A stretch of 64,000 nt of DNA from Alteromonadaceae bacterium XY-R5 (GCA_001660395.1 LXWE01000001.1:1302001-1366000); one strand, 5' to 3'; shown: positions 1-9,290, counted from the first letter of the stretch. Translations and numbers: made by a program. Notes: generated by a model from the sequence alone, not told the origin.

Positions 1-1138
1 CCACAATTTCAGCTGTCGCCTTAGTCGTATTTGACGCTAACTGGCGCACTTCATCGGCCACAACAGCAAATCCTCGTCCCTGCTCACCAGCTCTGGCCGC
101 TTCAATAGCGGCATTCAGCGCCAGCAGGTTGGTTTGGTCTGCAATTTTGCTGATACTTTGAATGATGCTGCCGATGACCTGAGATTGCTTATCTAACGCT
201 CCAATACCTTCGGTAGCCTTCTTCATTTGTGCGGCCAAAGAGCGGATAACTTCTTCAGCCTCAGCCATTACTTTGGCGCCACGTTTTGAACTTTCATCAG
301 TCAGATTTGACGTTTGATAAGCAATTTGGGATGCGGATGTGATGGATGCCTCGCGTTGTACTTCGTCTGTGACCACACTGGCAAACTTGACGACTTTATA
401 GAGTTTGCCATTGCTATCTGCAACAGGGTTATAAGACGCTTCCAGCCAAACTTCATTGCCTTGTTTATCCACCCGCTGGAATCGATCAGCAACATAACTA
501 CCGTGGCGTAATTTATCCCAAAAGGCTTTGTATGCCGCAGAAGTGCTCTCTTCTTTGGTACAAAACATACGGTGATGCTTGCCTTTAATTTCGGCCAATG
601 AATAATGCATCGCCCCCAAAAACTTATCATTCGCGGTCAGCACATGCCCTTCCAGATCGAACTCAATGACCGCAGTAGAACGGCGCAGCGCTTCAACTAG
701 ATTTTCGTATTGGCGAGATGTTTCAATGGTTCGCGTAAGGTTGCTGGCAAAAATGCTGTATTGTTGAATTCGACCGCTTTCATCAACAATTGATTGCAAA
801 ATCACTCGGATCCATAGGTGCTCTCCTTTACTGTTTTCCAGTTCCAGAGCTCCCGCATAGTTTTTACGTTGTTTAAGCGCATCTAGGAAACGCTGATAAT
901 GCTTGGTATTACGGGAAGCCGCGGGCACAAAACTGGAGAGTTCCCGCCCTATAGCCTGCTGACTCGATATGCCGGTTTCTTTTTCAAATACATCATTCAC
1001 TCGCTGGATTTTGCAGTCGATATCTAAACGAATAAACAGCAGTTCAGTGCGTAAGTTTTCGGCGACTTGTCCGAGCATGCAAAGCTCATTTTTGAGTGCC
1101 TTATTTTCCTGCTCAAGCTTTTTAGTACGAAAAAACAT
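1..1138 (-). CDS. Soluble PAS-PAS methyl-accepting chemotaxis protein, partial (BdlA-like)
   Basis: The C-terminus is cut by the left edge of the window. Translation from the ATG at 1138 gives a charged helix, then two PAS domains (about residues 25-135 and 145-260; the second contains the motif KHHRMFC), then an MCP signalling domain. The conserved hairpin tip is readable as [20 protein letters not shown] followed by [17 protein letters not shown]. No membrane segment or signal peptide is present, so it should be a cytoplasmic receptor sensing an internal cue, perhaps redox or a small ligand through the PAS domains. The architecture (two PAS plus MCP, no transmembrane segment) is that of BdlA-type receptors linked to biofilm dispersal. 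It lies 126 bp beyond fliJ on the same strand, at the end of the lateral flagellar locus, so it may signal to this motor. The ligand is unknown. Confidence 0.9.
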   Translation of the reverse strand, partial: MFFRTKKLEQENKALKNELCMLGQVAENLRTELLFIRLDIDCKIQRVNDVFEKETGISSQQAIGRELSSFVPAASRNTKHYQRFLDALKQRKNYAGALELENSKGEHLWIRVILQSIVDESGRIQQYSIFASNLTRTIETSRQYENLVEALRRSTAVIEFDLEGHVLTANDKFLGAMHYSLAEIKGKHHRMFCTKEESTSAAYKAFWDKLRHGSYVADRFQRVDKQGNEVWLEASYNPVADSNGKLYKVVKFASVVTDEVQREASITSASQIAYQTSNLTDESSKRGAKVMAEAEEVIRSLAAQMKKATEGIGALDKQSQVIGSIIQSISKIADQTNLLALNAAIEAARAGEQGRGFAVVADEVRQLASNTTKATAEIV

Positions 1139-1264
1139 AATGCTCTCGACTCCAGAGGTTAGTAAAAGCTAAGCAGAGACCCTCAGATAGTGCAATTTAC
1201 AGGTGTCACATAAACCCAATAACAAGAGATAAAACAAGATAGTTAGGAATATTTACCGGAAATA

Positions 1265-1684
1265 TCATCCATTCACCAGTCGGTGACATACCGCAGCTAT
1301 CTCATCCATCTGTTTTTGTTCTACGCGTTGTTGCTTTAGCTGCTGGCGCTGTCGCTGTTTGCTGTGTAGCTGAGTCAATCCGATATTATATTTTGCCTGG
1401 TGCTGACAGGCCTGTTGCTGCTTTAGATGCTCAATCTGGGCTTGTTGCACCTTTTCTTGTTGCTGCTGACAAAGGGAAAGCATCTGTGCCCGCACATTAG
1501 TGAGATTCTGCAATCCAAGCGCTGAGGACATGGTTTGCGCACCACCTAAACCCGCCATATGCAGGCTTAATGCATCATAGCGTTCCTGTTCAACAAACTG
1601 GGTTTGCAACAAGCGATGTTGACGAGCCTGCATGGTTTCGAGCTTGTCTTGCTGGCTTCGAATATAGTGCTCAAGCATTTTCAT
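1265..1684 (-). CDS. fliJ: Flagellar export chaperone FliJ (lateral)
   Basis: A 139-residue, Gln-, Lys- and Arg-rich, almost wholly helical coiled-coil protein, the usual form of FliJ, the export-gate stalk and chaperone-escort protein that binds FliI and FlhA. Sequence identity in this family is low, so the call rests on length, the coiled coil and position directly after fliI. The first ATG (1684) overlaps the end of fliI; a second ATG two codons later is also possible. It is the last flagellar structural gene of the motY-lafK-fliEFGHIJ run. No clear terminator follows. Confidence 0.8.
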   Translation of the reverse strand: MKMLEHYIRSQQDKLETMQARQHRLLQTQFVEQERYDALSLHMAGLGGAQTMSSALGLQNLTNVRAQMLSLCQQQQEKVQQAQIEHLKQQQACQHQAKYNIGLTQLHSKQRQRQQLKQQRVEQKQMDEIAAVCHRLVNG

Positions 1685-3008
1685 AACCTAATAACTCCAT
1701 TAATTCTGATTCGCTTTTTGCGTAAGCTGCCTGTTCGTGCAGCCCTTGGGTTAAGAAGGTTTCGATGCTGGGGAAAAGGGCAACGGCTCGGTCCAATTCA
1801 GGATCCTGCCCTGATTGATAGGCGCCAAGCGGAATTAACTCTTGTACCTGCTGGTAACGGCTATATAAGCGCTTCATTTCATAGGCCGCTTTTAAGTGAG
1901 TTTCACTAACAATATTCGGCATAACCCGACTAATGGATGCACCAATATCAATTGCCGGATAATGACCTTTTTCAGCCAATTCTCGGGTTAAAACTATATG
2001 TCCATCCAGAATCGCACGGGTACTATCAACGATGGGATCCTGCTGATCATCCCCTTCAGCTAACACGGTATAAATCGCCGTCATACTGCCCTGACTTGCA
2101 TTGTTGTTACCCGCTCCCTCAACCAGCTGAGTCAATTTTGAAAATACAGAAGGCGGATATCCTCTGGTCGCAGGCGGCTCGCCTACCGACAGTGCAATTT
2201 CACGTTGAGCCTGGGCATAACGCGTTAATGAATCCATCAGTAGCAGGACATCTTTGCCCTGATCCCGATAATAAGCGGCCAGTTTGTGACATAACTCGGC
2301 CGCACGAAGACGTAACAGCGGCGATTGATCTGCCGGTGCCGCAACAACAACCGCTTTTGCCAGACCCGCTTCACCAAGGCTGTGTTGAATGAAATCACGG
2401 ACTTCCCAGCCCCGCTCGCCGATCAGACCAACAACAACAACATCAGCCTGGGTGTAACGTGTCATCATCCCCAATAACTTACTCTTACCCACACCTGAAC
2501 CTGCAAATAAGCCCATTCGCTGGCCCTTACCAACGCAAAACAAACTATTTAATGCCCGAATTCCAACGTCCAGAGGCTCTTCAACGCCTCGGCGCTGTAA
2601 TGGGCTGAGGGATAAATTATCATCAGGCAAAGGATGTCTGGCTTGTGCAGGTGGCATACCGTCGAGAGGGCGTAACATACCATCTACGACACGTCCAAGA
2701 AGCTCAGGCCCCACTTTCGCATTAGCCTGATCGTGGAAGCTTCTCACCCTGGCGCCAGCGCCAAGATCTGACGCTCGCTCAAGGGGCATCAAAAATGCCT
2801 TCCCCTGGTCAAATCCGACGACCTCGGCTTCAATCCAGCGCTTATTGGCAGCTTCAACCTGGCAACGCTGACCAAGCTGATAGCGGCCTCCGCTGACTGA
2901 CAAGGTCATACCATTGACGCGATCAAGTCGACCAAAACTTTCAACCAGACCAGGGCTTCGAATATGTCCCTGCACCTGGTTTAGGCGGGACAAAAACTCA
3001 GAGTTCAT
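1671..3008 (-). CDS. fliI: Flagellar export ATPase FliI (lateral)
   Basis: A 445-residue F1-beta-like ATPase that energises unfolding and delivery of flagellar substrates to the export gate at the cytoplasmic face. Walker A is GSGVGKS at residues 170-176. The Walker B region (DVLLLMDSLTRYAQAQREIA) and the family stretch ERGWEVRDF are intact. Length matches the family. It overlaps fliH upstream by 11 bp and fliJ downstream by 14 bp, so the three are translationally coupled. The neighbours fix it as the flagellar rather than the injectisome ATPase. Confidence 0.97.
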   Translation of the reverse strand: MNSEFLSRLNQVQGHIRSPGLVESFGRLDRVNGMTLSVSGGRYQLGQRCQVEAANKRWIEAEVVGFDQGKAFLMPLERASDLGAGARVRSFHDQANAKVGPELLGRVVDGMLRPLDGMPPAQARHPLPDDNLSLSPLQRRGVEEPLDVGIRALNSLFCVGKGQRMGLFAGSGVGKSKLLGMMTRYTQADVVVVGLIGERGWEVRDFIQHSLGEAGLAKAVVVAAPADQSPLLRLRAAELCHKLAAYYRDQGKDVLLLMDSLTRYAQAQREIALSVGEPPATRGYPPSVFSKLTQLVEGAGNNNASQGSMTAIYTVLAEGDDQQDPIVDSTRAILDGHIVLTRELAEKGHYPAIDIGASISRVMPNIVSETHLKAAYEMKRLYSRYQQVQELIPLGAYQSGQDPELDRAVALFPSIETFLTQGLHEQAAYAKSESELMELLGYENA

Positions 3009-3630
3009 GTAACGCCATCATGGCTGGTTTGATTTCAGCTAATACCTCATCCATTCGCTGACCAAAGGACAATAAGTGCAACTGGGCTTCGCCATCAAAC
3101 TGCACCTCCCCTTCTGTCAGGGTTGCATCAATTGATACTGGGATACCAGCAAAATCTTCAATTTTTTGTTGCTGTAGCCACGCACCATGTTCAGCCGATA
3201 CTTGAATGGTGCGGATACGATCACTGCCCTGAAGACTCTCCAAAGCTTGTTCAATAACTTGTTTATAAAAGGCGGGGGCCAGGGTTAATTCAGCGTCAAG
3301 TACAGCATGACAAACTCTGGCGACCAAATCGTAAAGAGAATCGCTGAGTTGCTTTTCCTGCAACAATGAGTGCTGCTGCAACTTTTTAACCAGGCTATCC
3401 AACTGCTTTTGATTTTGCAGGCTTTGTTTTTCAAGCGCCTGATGTAAATTCACATCCGCCTGCTGACTAAGCTCTGCATGAAGTTCCATTTTGGCCAGTT
3501 GTTTTCCTTGCTCAGCACCCTCAACACGCCCCTGTTCCAGACCCTGCTGAAATGCTCTTTCAATACGTTGTTCCATCGACAGCTGATTGTCGCTACGATG
3601 CAATTGAGGAAATCGAAAAACCTGGCTCAT
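2998..3630 (-). CDS. fliH: Flagellar assembly protein FliH (lateral)
   Basis: A 210-residue protein with a long Glu/Gln-rich coiled coil (about residues 15-110) and a compact C-terminal domain, the layout of FliH/YscL stator proteins that hold FliI in check and dock it at the C-ring. Sequence alone is only weakly diagnostic. Position between fliG and fliI, with an 11-bp overlap into fliI and a 2-bp gap after fliG, makes the call firm. Confidence 0.88.
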   Translation of the reverse strand: MSQVFRFPQLHRSDNQLSMEQRIERAFQQGLEQGRVEGAEQGKQLAKMELHAELSQQADVNLHQALEKQSLQNQKQLDSLVKKLQQHSLLQEKQLSDSLYDLVARVCHAVLDAELTLAPAFYKQVIEQALESLQGSDRIRTIQVSAEHGAWLQQQKIEDFAGIPVSIDATLTEGEVQFDGEAQLHLLSFGQRMDEVLAEIKPAMMALHEL

Positions 3631-3632
3631 AA

Positions 3633-4652
3633 TTACTCCAGTACAGCCTCGGGATAGAGGCGATATTCCACACTTCCTTGCTTCATCATTTCACGGATCA
3701 TGCCCATAATTTCATTACGCGCAGCATCCACTTTACGTACTGGCTGGGCACCTAGATTATCCAGCTGCTGCTGATACACCTGAGCCAATCGTTTAGGCAA
3801 GGCTGACAACATTGCTTCAACAAATTCTGCCTTCGCCCCTTTCAGAGCAGTAACCCACAATTCATCAGGGATTTCATTCATCAGATAAATGCGGACTTCT
3901 TCTGTCTGGAAGGTCAATGTATTGAAATCAAACATTTTCTCTTCTACAGCAGCGGCCGTTTCCTGATTATGTTGCTTAAGCATAGTGATGACATCAGCTT
4001 TGTTTCCAGTGTAGCGGTTAACGATTTCCGCTACCTTTTCAACACCATCTAATCGAGCCCCTACCTGTTCACCAACAAACTCGATGCAGGCATCTAGTGT
4101 ATGACGCAGGTCATCAATGACGTGCTCGCTCACTTCTCGTAAGCTGGCAATGCGGAACAACAGGTCTTCATGCCGGGATTGAGGCAGTTCAGCAATAATC
4201 GCTGAGGCCTGATCCGGAGGCAAGAATGCTAGCAATAGCGCCTGCATCTGAGCATGTTCATGTTCAAGGAAGCGCGCGATTAATTCAGCTGGCACCCATT
4301 CCAGACGGCGTAATTCGTCATTCATGGCACCACCATAGATTTCATCTAACATGCCTCGCGCAAGTTTCCGCCCAACAGCTTTATCCAACGCACGTTCTAA
4401 ATAACGACGTGACGCGCCACTGACACCACTTTCCTGACGGTAGCTATCAAAAAAATCGGTTAAGGTATGCGACATGTCTTCCTGTGTCACATTTCCGATT
4501 TTGGCCATGCGTTGAGATATAGCCTGAACCTCTTTACGCCCAAGCTTACGGATGACATTCGCTGCATTTTCTTCGCCCATGCTCAGCAATAGGATCGCAG
4601 CGCGATCCAGGCTGGACAGGTTACGATTTGTTTCAGGATTTACTGGATTCAA
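3633..4652 (-). CDS. fliG: Flagellar motor switch protein FliG (lateral)
   Basis: The C-ring rotor protein that links the MS-ring (FliF) to FliM and meets the stator. The signature N-terminal stretch LDRAAILLLSMGEENAA is clear, followed by middle and C-terminal armadillo domains. The EHPQ motif of polar FliG is altered here to EHAQ. I place the start at a TTG (4652), giving 339 residues, because the family begins shortly before LDRAAI and a strong purine-rich site (AGGGGGTGG) precedes it. An in-frame ATG at 4760 would add 36 residues that lie inside fliF and look unlike FliG. With the TTG start it overlaps fliF by 20 bp. Confidence 0.93.
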   Translation of the reverse strand: MNPVNPETNRNLSSLDRAAILLLSMGEENAANVIRKLGRKEVQAISQRMAKIGNVTQEDMSHTLTDFFDSYRQESGVSGASRRYLERALDKAVGRKLARGMLDEIYGGAMNDELRRLEWVPAELIARFLEHEHAQMQALLLAFLPPDQASAIIAELPQSRHEDLLFRIASLREVSEHVIDDLRHTLDACIEFVGEQVGARLDGVEKVAEIVNRYTGNKADVITMLKQHNQETAAAVEEKMFDFNTLTFQTEEVRIYLMNEIPDELWVTALKGAKAEFVEAMLSALPKRLAQVYQQQLDNLGAQPVRKVDAARNEIMGMIREMMKQGSVEYRLYPEAVLE

Positions 4653-6402
4653 TTTCCACCCCCTGCTCAACCCAATATTTAATAACTGCTGACACTCGCT
4701 CTGATTCTTTACTGGCGAGATACTGCATGTGACGAATTTGTTCTTCGAATTCACTGCCAATGCCAGGCAGAGATATGCCAGTTGCTTCAGTTAATCCAGT
4801 TTCAGCTGCATTCGTTTGGTTGCCGGCTGTGACGTTAGCTCTTCCCTCAGAGGATTGTGCCAATTGCTGAACATGAGCGGACGCTGATGCCTGACTCAAA
4901 TGGCGAGTTTCCGGTGAAAGCGCTAATTCCTTGCCTTCTGAGTTTTCAGCTGACTTTTTGCCATTCACTAAACTGGATACCAAAGGGCGTACACCGAATA
5001 AAATCAATGACAGTGCGATCAAGGTTGCGAAAACATAACGGGCATATTCCTGTACAATCGGCATTTGCCACCATGGCAAACCTGCAGTGGGCTCAGGGAT
5101 GCCTTTGGCTTCAACAAACTGGAAGCTGGCAATATTGAATCGATCGCCACGATCGGTTTGAAATCCGGTGGCAGTGCGAACCATTTCACCAATCACAGCT
5201 AGACGGGCATCACTCCATCCGTCAGCCGTACCTGCTGCACCTTCATTCACTAGCACAGACACGCTCATCGTTTTCAAACGTCCCACTTCGTATTGGGTGT
5301 GAGTTACGGCACGACCGCTGTCAAACTGACGCTGTACTTCGTTTCGCTCAGTGGTGCGCTGGTTATCTGATTCCTCCTGGCCTTGCTGATTTTGTTGAGT
5401 CTGAGGTGGTTGATTAGCTAGGGAACCAGGTATTCCCATAGCCAATTGATCAAGGGAGCTGTCTGTCTTCGTGCTTTCATTCACTACAACTGTATTAGGA
5501 TCAACACTTTCACGGGTTTCTTCGACCACACTAAAATCGACATCAGCTGACACCTGAATGCGGTAATTTCCATCGCCTAGAATCGGCAACAGCATGATAG
5601 AGGCACGTTGCTCAATATTGCGTTCAAGCTTGTCGATAAATGCTAACTTTTTGCTGCTGTCTTTGCCTACCGGCGTTTCTTCAAACAATTCTCCCGTTAG
5701 CAGTTTGCCACGCTGATCAACAACTGAAATGGTCTTAGGGTCAAGTCCCGGCACGCTGCCAGCCACCAGGCTAACAATGGCTTCGACCTGTTCTGGTTTA
5801 AGTTCATATCCTGGGGCTAAGTCGACCATTACGGAGGCAGCACTTTGCTGCTCCTGACGCCCGATAAACAGGCTACGTTTAGGGATTGCCAGATGCACTC
5901 TGGCGTTACGGATGCCTTCCATGTTGATCATGGTGCGCGCTAGCTCACCTTCCAGTGCATGCTGATACTGTTTCGTTTCCATAAACTGACTGGTGCCCAT
6001 GTGAATTTTATCACCCACATTATTGACACCATCCGGCATTGCAGCCTTGATCCCCCGAGAAGCAAGGGTTATCCGTGCATCTGCTAATTTGTCTTGCGGC
6101 ACCATAATATTGCCGCTATCGGTATCAATTCGAAACGTAAACTGCTCTTTATCCAGAATTTCCAGAATATTCGCTTTGTCGTAGTGCTCCTGATTGCCAT
6201 ACAAAGGCACGTAATTTTTAGCCGATGTCCAAAGAATCAGTACGATGGTTGCCGCCACTAACGTGGCTAACAAAGCGATGGTGGTTAAGGTGCGTTCACC
6301 ACCCTGTAACCAACTGAAACGACTCGATATATTGACAACTTTTTCGCGAAAATTAGGGTTATTAATATAACCGCCGTCGCTCGTTGTTAATTCGCCTTTC
6401 AT
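4633..6402 (-). CDS. fliF: Flagellar MS-ring protein FliF (lateral)
   Basis: A 589-residue MS-ring protein of the inner membrane, the base on which rod and C-ring assemble. It has an N-terminal membrane helix (about residues 38-60, TTIALLATLVAATIVLILW), two ring-building motifs in the periplasmic region, a Gln/Ser-rich variable loop (about 310-350), a second membrane helix (about 450-472), and a C-terminal cytosolic tail that binds FliG. Length is normal. It follows fliE by 9 bp and overlaps fliG. Confidence 0.97.
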   Translation of the reverse strand: MKGELTTSDGGYINNPNFREKVVNISSRFSWLQGGERTLTTIALLATLVAATIVLILWTSAKNYVPLYGNQEHYDKANILEILDKEQFTFRIDTDSGNIMVPQDKLADARITLASRGIKAAMPDGVNNVGDKIHMGTSQFMETKQYQHALEGELARTMINMEGIRNARVHLAIPKRSLFIGRQEQQSAASVMVDLAPGYELKPEQVEAIVSLVAGSVPGLDPKTISVVDQRGKLLTGELFEETPVGKDSSKKLAFIDKLERNIEQRASIMLLPILGDGNYRIQVSADVDFSVVEETRESVDPNTVVVNESTKTDSSLDQLAMGIPGSLANQPPQTQQNQQGQEESDNQRTTERNEVQRQFDSGRAVTHTQYEVGRLKTMSVSVLVNEGAAGTADGWSDARLAVIGEMVRTATGFQTDRGDRFNIASFQFVEAKGIPEPTAGLPWWQMPIVQEYARYVFATLIALSLILFGVRPLVSSLVNGKKSAENSEGKELALSPETRHLSQASASAHVQQLAQSSEGRANVTAGNQTNAAETGLTEATGISLPGIGSEFEEQIRHMQYLASKESERVSAVIKYWVEQGVEIESSKS

Positions 6403-6411
6403 GATTTAGTC

Positions 6412-6726
6412 CTATAACGACATGCGCATGACATCGTCAACGCCGCTCAAAATTTTATTGCGCATTTCCATCAGCATGGAAAAACTCAAACTGGCCTTTT
6501 GACTGGCAACCATGGCTCCAACCACATCTTCAGAAACGCCAGTATCAACTGCCTGCATCATGTCAGATGCAATGTTCTGCTGGTCATTGATGGCGCGTAC
6601 CACTTGAGTAAAATCTTCGCCAATTCCGGTATGAGTCGATGGGGCGATGCGTTCACTACTGGCCTGCAATTCCATAGATTGCATGCGACCAAGCATAATT
6701 CGTTGTGTTTCAATAGGTGACATCAT
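6412..6726 (-). CDS. fliE: Flagellar hook-basal body complex protein FliE (lateral)
   Basis: A 104-residue protein with the typical FliE C-terminus (QKASLSFSMLMEMRNKI followed by a short tail), which joins the MS-ring to the proximal rod. Two ATG codons stand in tandem at the start, and GAGGGA lies just upstream of them. It begins 8 bp after lafK and ends 9 bp before fliF, so it belongs to the lafK transcript. Confidence 0.93.
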   Translation of the reverse strand: MMSPIETQRIMLGRMQSMELQASSERIAPSTHTGIGEDFTQVVRAINDQQNIASDMMQAVDTGVSEDVVGAMVASQKASLSFSMLMEMRNKILSGVDDVMRMSL

Positions 6727-6734
6727 TCATTCCC

Positions 6735-8045
6735 TCAGGCAATTGCATCGATATCCATACCCACTTCACGCATTGCAGCAATTTTGTAGCGCAATGCTCG
6801 AGTGGTCATGCCCAACGCTTCGGCTGTGCGGCTACGATGCCCACGAAAGCGTTGTAACAATTCATAGATATAATCAAACTCAGCTTGTTTTTTATTATTT
6901 TTCAGTTGGTTAGCGCATATTTCAGCCGCTTTTACATTACATTTTGGTAAACCCAAATCGTCTACCAGTAGTTCAACACCACGGGCCATTACCAGCGCAC
7001 GCTGGACGACATTTTCTAACTCCCGAACATTGCCGGGCCAGTTGTAACTCAACATGACGTTACAAGCGTCTTCACTCAAAAACATTTTGCTATCGCCATA
7101 TTTCCTAATGAAATACTTAGCCAGCGGTAGGATATCGTCACGACGCTCACGCAAGGCCGGCCATTGCAGCGGCAGTACATCCAGACGATAATAAAGATCT
7201 TCTCGAAATAAGCCCTGGTCTGCTAATTCGCGCAGGTTTTTATTACAGGCAGCAATAACACGAACATCCAATTTGATCTTTTGATGGCTGCCCAAGCGTT
7301 CAACTTCACGCTCCTGCAAAACTCTAAGTAACTTTCCCTGCAGTTCTAATGGCAATTCCGAAATCTCGTCTAAGAGCAAAGTTCCGCCATTCGCCAACTC
7401 AAATTTACCTGCCTGTTGGTTTACCGCGCCGGTAAAGGCACCTTTGCTGTGACCAAAGAGCATCGCTTCAAGCATATTTTCTGGAATAGCTGCGCAGTTA
7501 ACTGCCACAAAAGGCTGCTCTGATCGGGCTGATACCTGATGAATAAATTGGGCGAGTTTTTCTTTACCTGTGCCTGACGGCCCCTGAATAAGCACAGTAG
7601 TCGAAGTTTGCGCTGCGCGATTAGCCAGCCGCAGAATTTGTTGGCTGGCCAATGATTCAGCCACCATATCAGCCATGCCTTTGAGCATGGTGCAGGCATT
7701 GCGAATAGAAGTTTGCAGTTGCGACAGAATGTAAGGTTTAAGCAGATAATCGATTGCACCATGCGCCAGTGCCTGAGACGCCAGCTCACTTTGCGCTGAT
7801 TCCACCAAACAGATAATTTGTACACCACGTTGACGCTTAAACAACAGTTTGACCATATCAACCATCGACATGTCTTCCTGATTCGCATCCACAAAAATCA
7901 TATCCGGCGACAAGTTTGCACAATGATCCAGCGCTTGATAAATGTTACTTGCGTAAGCGAGCTCATATCCCTCTCCTTCAATGCAATGTTGCACATCTTG
8001 ATTGGGAGGACTCGTTTCAATCCACAGCAGATGTTTTACTGACAT
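6735..8045 (-). CDS. lafK: Sigma54-dependent lateral flagellar regulator LafK
   Basis: A bacterial enhancer-binding protein of the FleQ/FlrA/LafK group, 436 residues. The N-terminal receiver-like domain has Asp53 and Lys103, but the usual acidic pair is reduced to Glu10. The AAA+ domain carries Walker A GPSGTGKE (155-162), the sigma54-contacting loop GAFTGA (202-207) and Walker B around Asp226-Glu227. A Fis-type helix-turn-helix closes the protein (about 400-430). In Vibrio parahaemolyticus LafK is the master activator of early lateral flagellar genes. The LFRS motif that FleQ uses to bind c-di-GMP before Walker A is not visible here; the matching place reads DMVAES. It lies between motY and fliE, downstream of the riboswitch leader. 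Confidence 0.94.
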   Translation of the reverse strand: MSVKHLLWIETSPPNQDVQHCIEGEGYELAYASNIYQALDHCANLSPDMIFVDANQEDMSMVDMVKLLFKRQRGVQIICLVESAQSELASQALAHGAIDYLLKPYILSQLQTSIRNACTMLKGMADMVAESLASQQILRLANRAAQTSTTVLIQGPSGTGKEKLAQFIHQVSARSEQPFVAVNCAAIPENMLEAMLFGHSKGAFTGAVNQQAGKFELANGGTLLLDEISELPLELQGKLLRVLQEREVERLGSHQKIKLDVRVIAACNKNLRELADQGLFREDLYYRLDVLPLQWPALRERRDDILPLAKYFIRKYGDSKMFLSEDACNVMLSYNWPGNVRELENVVQRALVMARGVELLVDDLGLPKCNVKAAEICANQLKNNKKQAEFDYIYELLQRFRGHRSRTAEALGMTTRALRYKIAAMREVGMDIDAIA

Positions 8046-8058
8046 TTTGGTACTCCCT

Positions 8059-8931
8059 TTAACCAGCGTGTCGAATCAAACGCACGGTAACGCGTCGGTT
8101 TAAACCATTTTCCTTTGCTTGTTCTTCCGCCAGCGGATAACGCTGACTATGAGCCCGTACCTCGAGCATATTCAGCGATAAGCCGTATTCCAGCAGACGA
8201 GCGCCGACCTCGTCCGCTCTTTGCTGCGATAACGCTCGGTTTGCAGCGGCATTACCCAAGGTGTCCGTGTGACCATCAACCAGTACCTTGACGACCTTGC
8301 TATCCATGGAAATATAGCGAACCAGGTCTTGCAGGTAAGTCAGCACTTCGGCCGATTTCACTGTTTTTTCACCTGTTGCGAAGTAAATATCGTGCTCACG
8401 CGCCTGCTCCCAGGAAAGAGGTGCCATTTGGCGTACGCAGGCCTGAAAATCACTGTAACTTTGCTGAGAAAATAATGCGGTAAAGGTCAGTCCCACAGGC
8501 TGCTGCGCCGGATTTAAATAAAAATCCAGCCAATATCCCTTGGAAAAATCGATAAGTAATTGATGTGCAGGCTCTTTAAACAACACTTTGTTGCCTTCAA
8601 GCTGGCCTTCATACACCCCCTGAAGTCCTTCTGGACGCGTTTCGGCCTGCCAGTCAGCTCTTCGTGAACGCACAAATGCACTCGACAGTAGGGGCTCTCC
8701 TGGAGACAAAGACAACGCTAGCTTGACAGTTTCACCGGGTAAACGAATAAACTCTGCTGTTGCGCTGTTATGCAATGACTGGCTTAAACGACACTCGAAA
8801 GGGTCGCTGCTAAGTTGCCATGAGCCATTTTCATAGGCTTGCGTTCGCTGTTCAATGGCCTGGGCCAAAGGAAAATTCAGCATCGCACCTACAACCCACG
8901 TCCATGGGGATTTAATCAATTGAGTAACCAT
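8059..8931 (-). CDS. motY: Lateral flagellar T-ring-type protein MotY
   Basis: A 290-residue exported protein with an N-terminal hydrophobic segment and likely cleavage near LAQA (about residue 25). The N-terminal half is MotY-like and the C-terminal half is an OmpA-type peptidoglycan-binding domain (VLVDGHTDTLGN, then NRALSQQRADEVGARL). MotY homologues form a ring around the basal body and help hold stators. In V. parahaemolyticus a lateral MotY is encoded just before lafK, as here. The start at 8931 is preceded by TTGGGGAT at good spacing. It is the first gene after the c-di-GMP riboswitch. Confidence 0.9.
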   Translation of the reverse strand: MVTQLIKSPWTWVVGAMLNFPLAQAIEQRTQAYENGSWQLSSDPFECRLSQSLHNSATAEFIRLPGETVKLALSLSPGEPLLSSAFVRSRRADWQAETRPEGLQGVYEGQLEGNKVLFKEPAHQLLIDFSKGYWLDFYLNPAQQPVGLTFTALFSQQSYSDFQACVRQMAPLSWEQAREHDIYFATGEKTVKSAEVLTYLQDLVRYISMDSKVVKVLVDGHTDTLGNAAANRALSQQRADEVGARLLEYGLSLNMLEVRAHSQRYPLAEEQAKENGLNRRVTVRLIRHAG

Positions 8932-9040
8932 ATAGTTATCCCCAATCTACTGGCGACGGGCGGATCTATCCCCTGCCAACCAATCGGTTAGTGATAAGCG
9001 GAAACACTCAGATGCAAACCAATAATCGGTGCACTATGCC

Positions 9041-9141
9041 GCTAAGTTAATGTAACCCCGCTATCATGATCGCAATACGATTTTAGACCGGAAGCTTTGC
9101 GTCCTGACCTTTCGATCAGTTTGCCATTTAATTGTCTTAGC
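9041..9141 (-). ncRNA. c-di-GMP-I (GEMM) riboswitch aptamer in the motY-lafK leader
   Basis: Read on the minus strand, the leader holds every hallmark of the GEMM-I class in order: GGCAAAC, a short stem closed by a GAAA tetraloop (CTGATC-GAAA-GGTCAG), GGACGCAAAGC, CCGG, CTAAA, a variable second hairpin, then TAGCGGGGTTAC. The closing helix P1 is supported by TTAAATG with CATTAA and, outside that, GCTAAG (9136-9141) with CTTAGC (9041-9046). The aptamer ends 110 nt before the motY ATG. No U-tract terminator follows, so translational control is more likely. The motY Shine-Dalgarno sequence GGGGAT could pair with ATCCGCC about 15 nt upstream of it. A weak sigma70-like promoter (TTGTAA-N17-TACTTT on the minus strand) lies at about 9183-9211. 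Whether the ligand is c-di-GMP or a related cyclic dinucleotide cannot be read by eye. Confidence 0.93.
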
Positions 9142-9290
9142 CGATGTTGTTGCCAGAACGGAAACAAACAGAAGCTACAACTAAAGTATTACATTTACTG
9201 ACTCTTTACAATGCATCCTATTGGTATAACCCCAGATCTTTGTTATGGGCTTTTATACGAGCGTCAGTACAGCATTCGTACTTTATTTCA

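Noticed and set aside
4653-4760. 36 extra N-terminal residues for FliG from an upstream ATG
   Set aside because: They lie wholly inside fliF, do not resemble FliG, and a TTG with a strong ribosome site gives the normal length.
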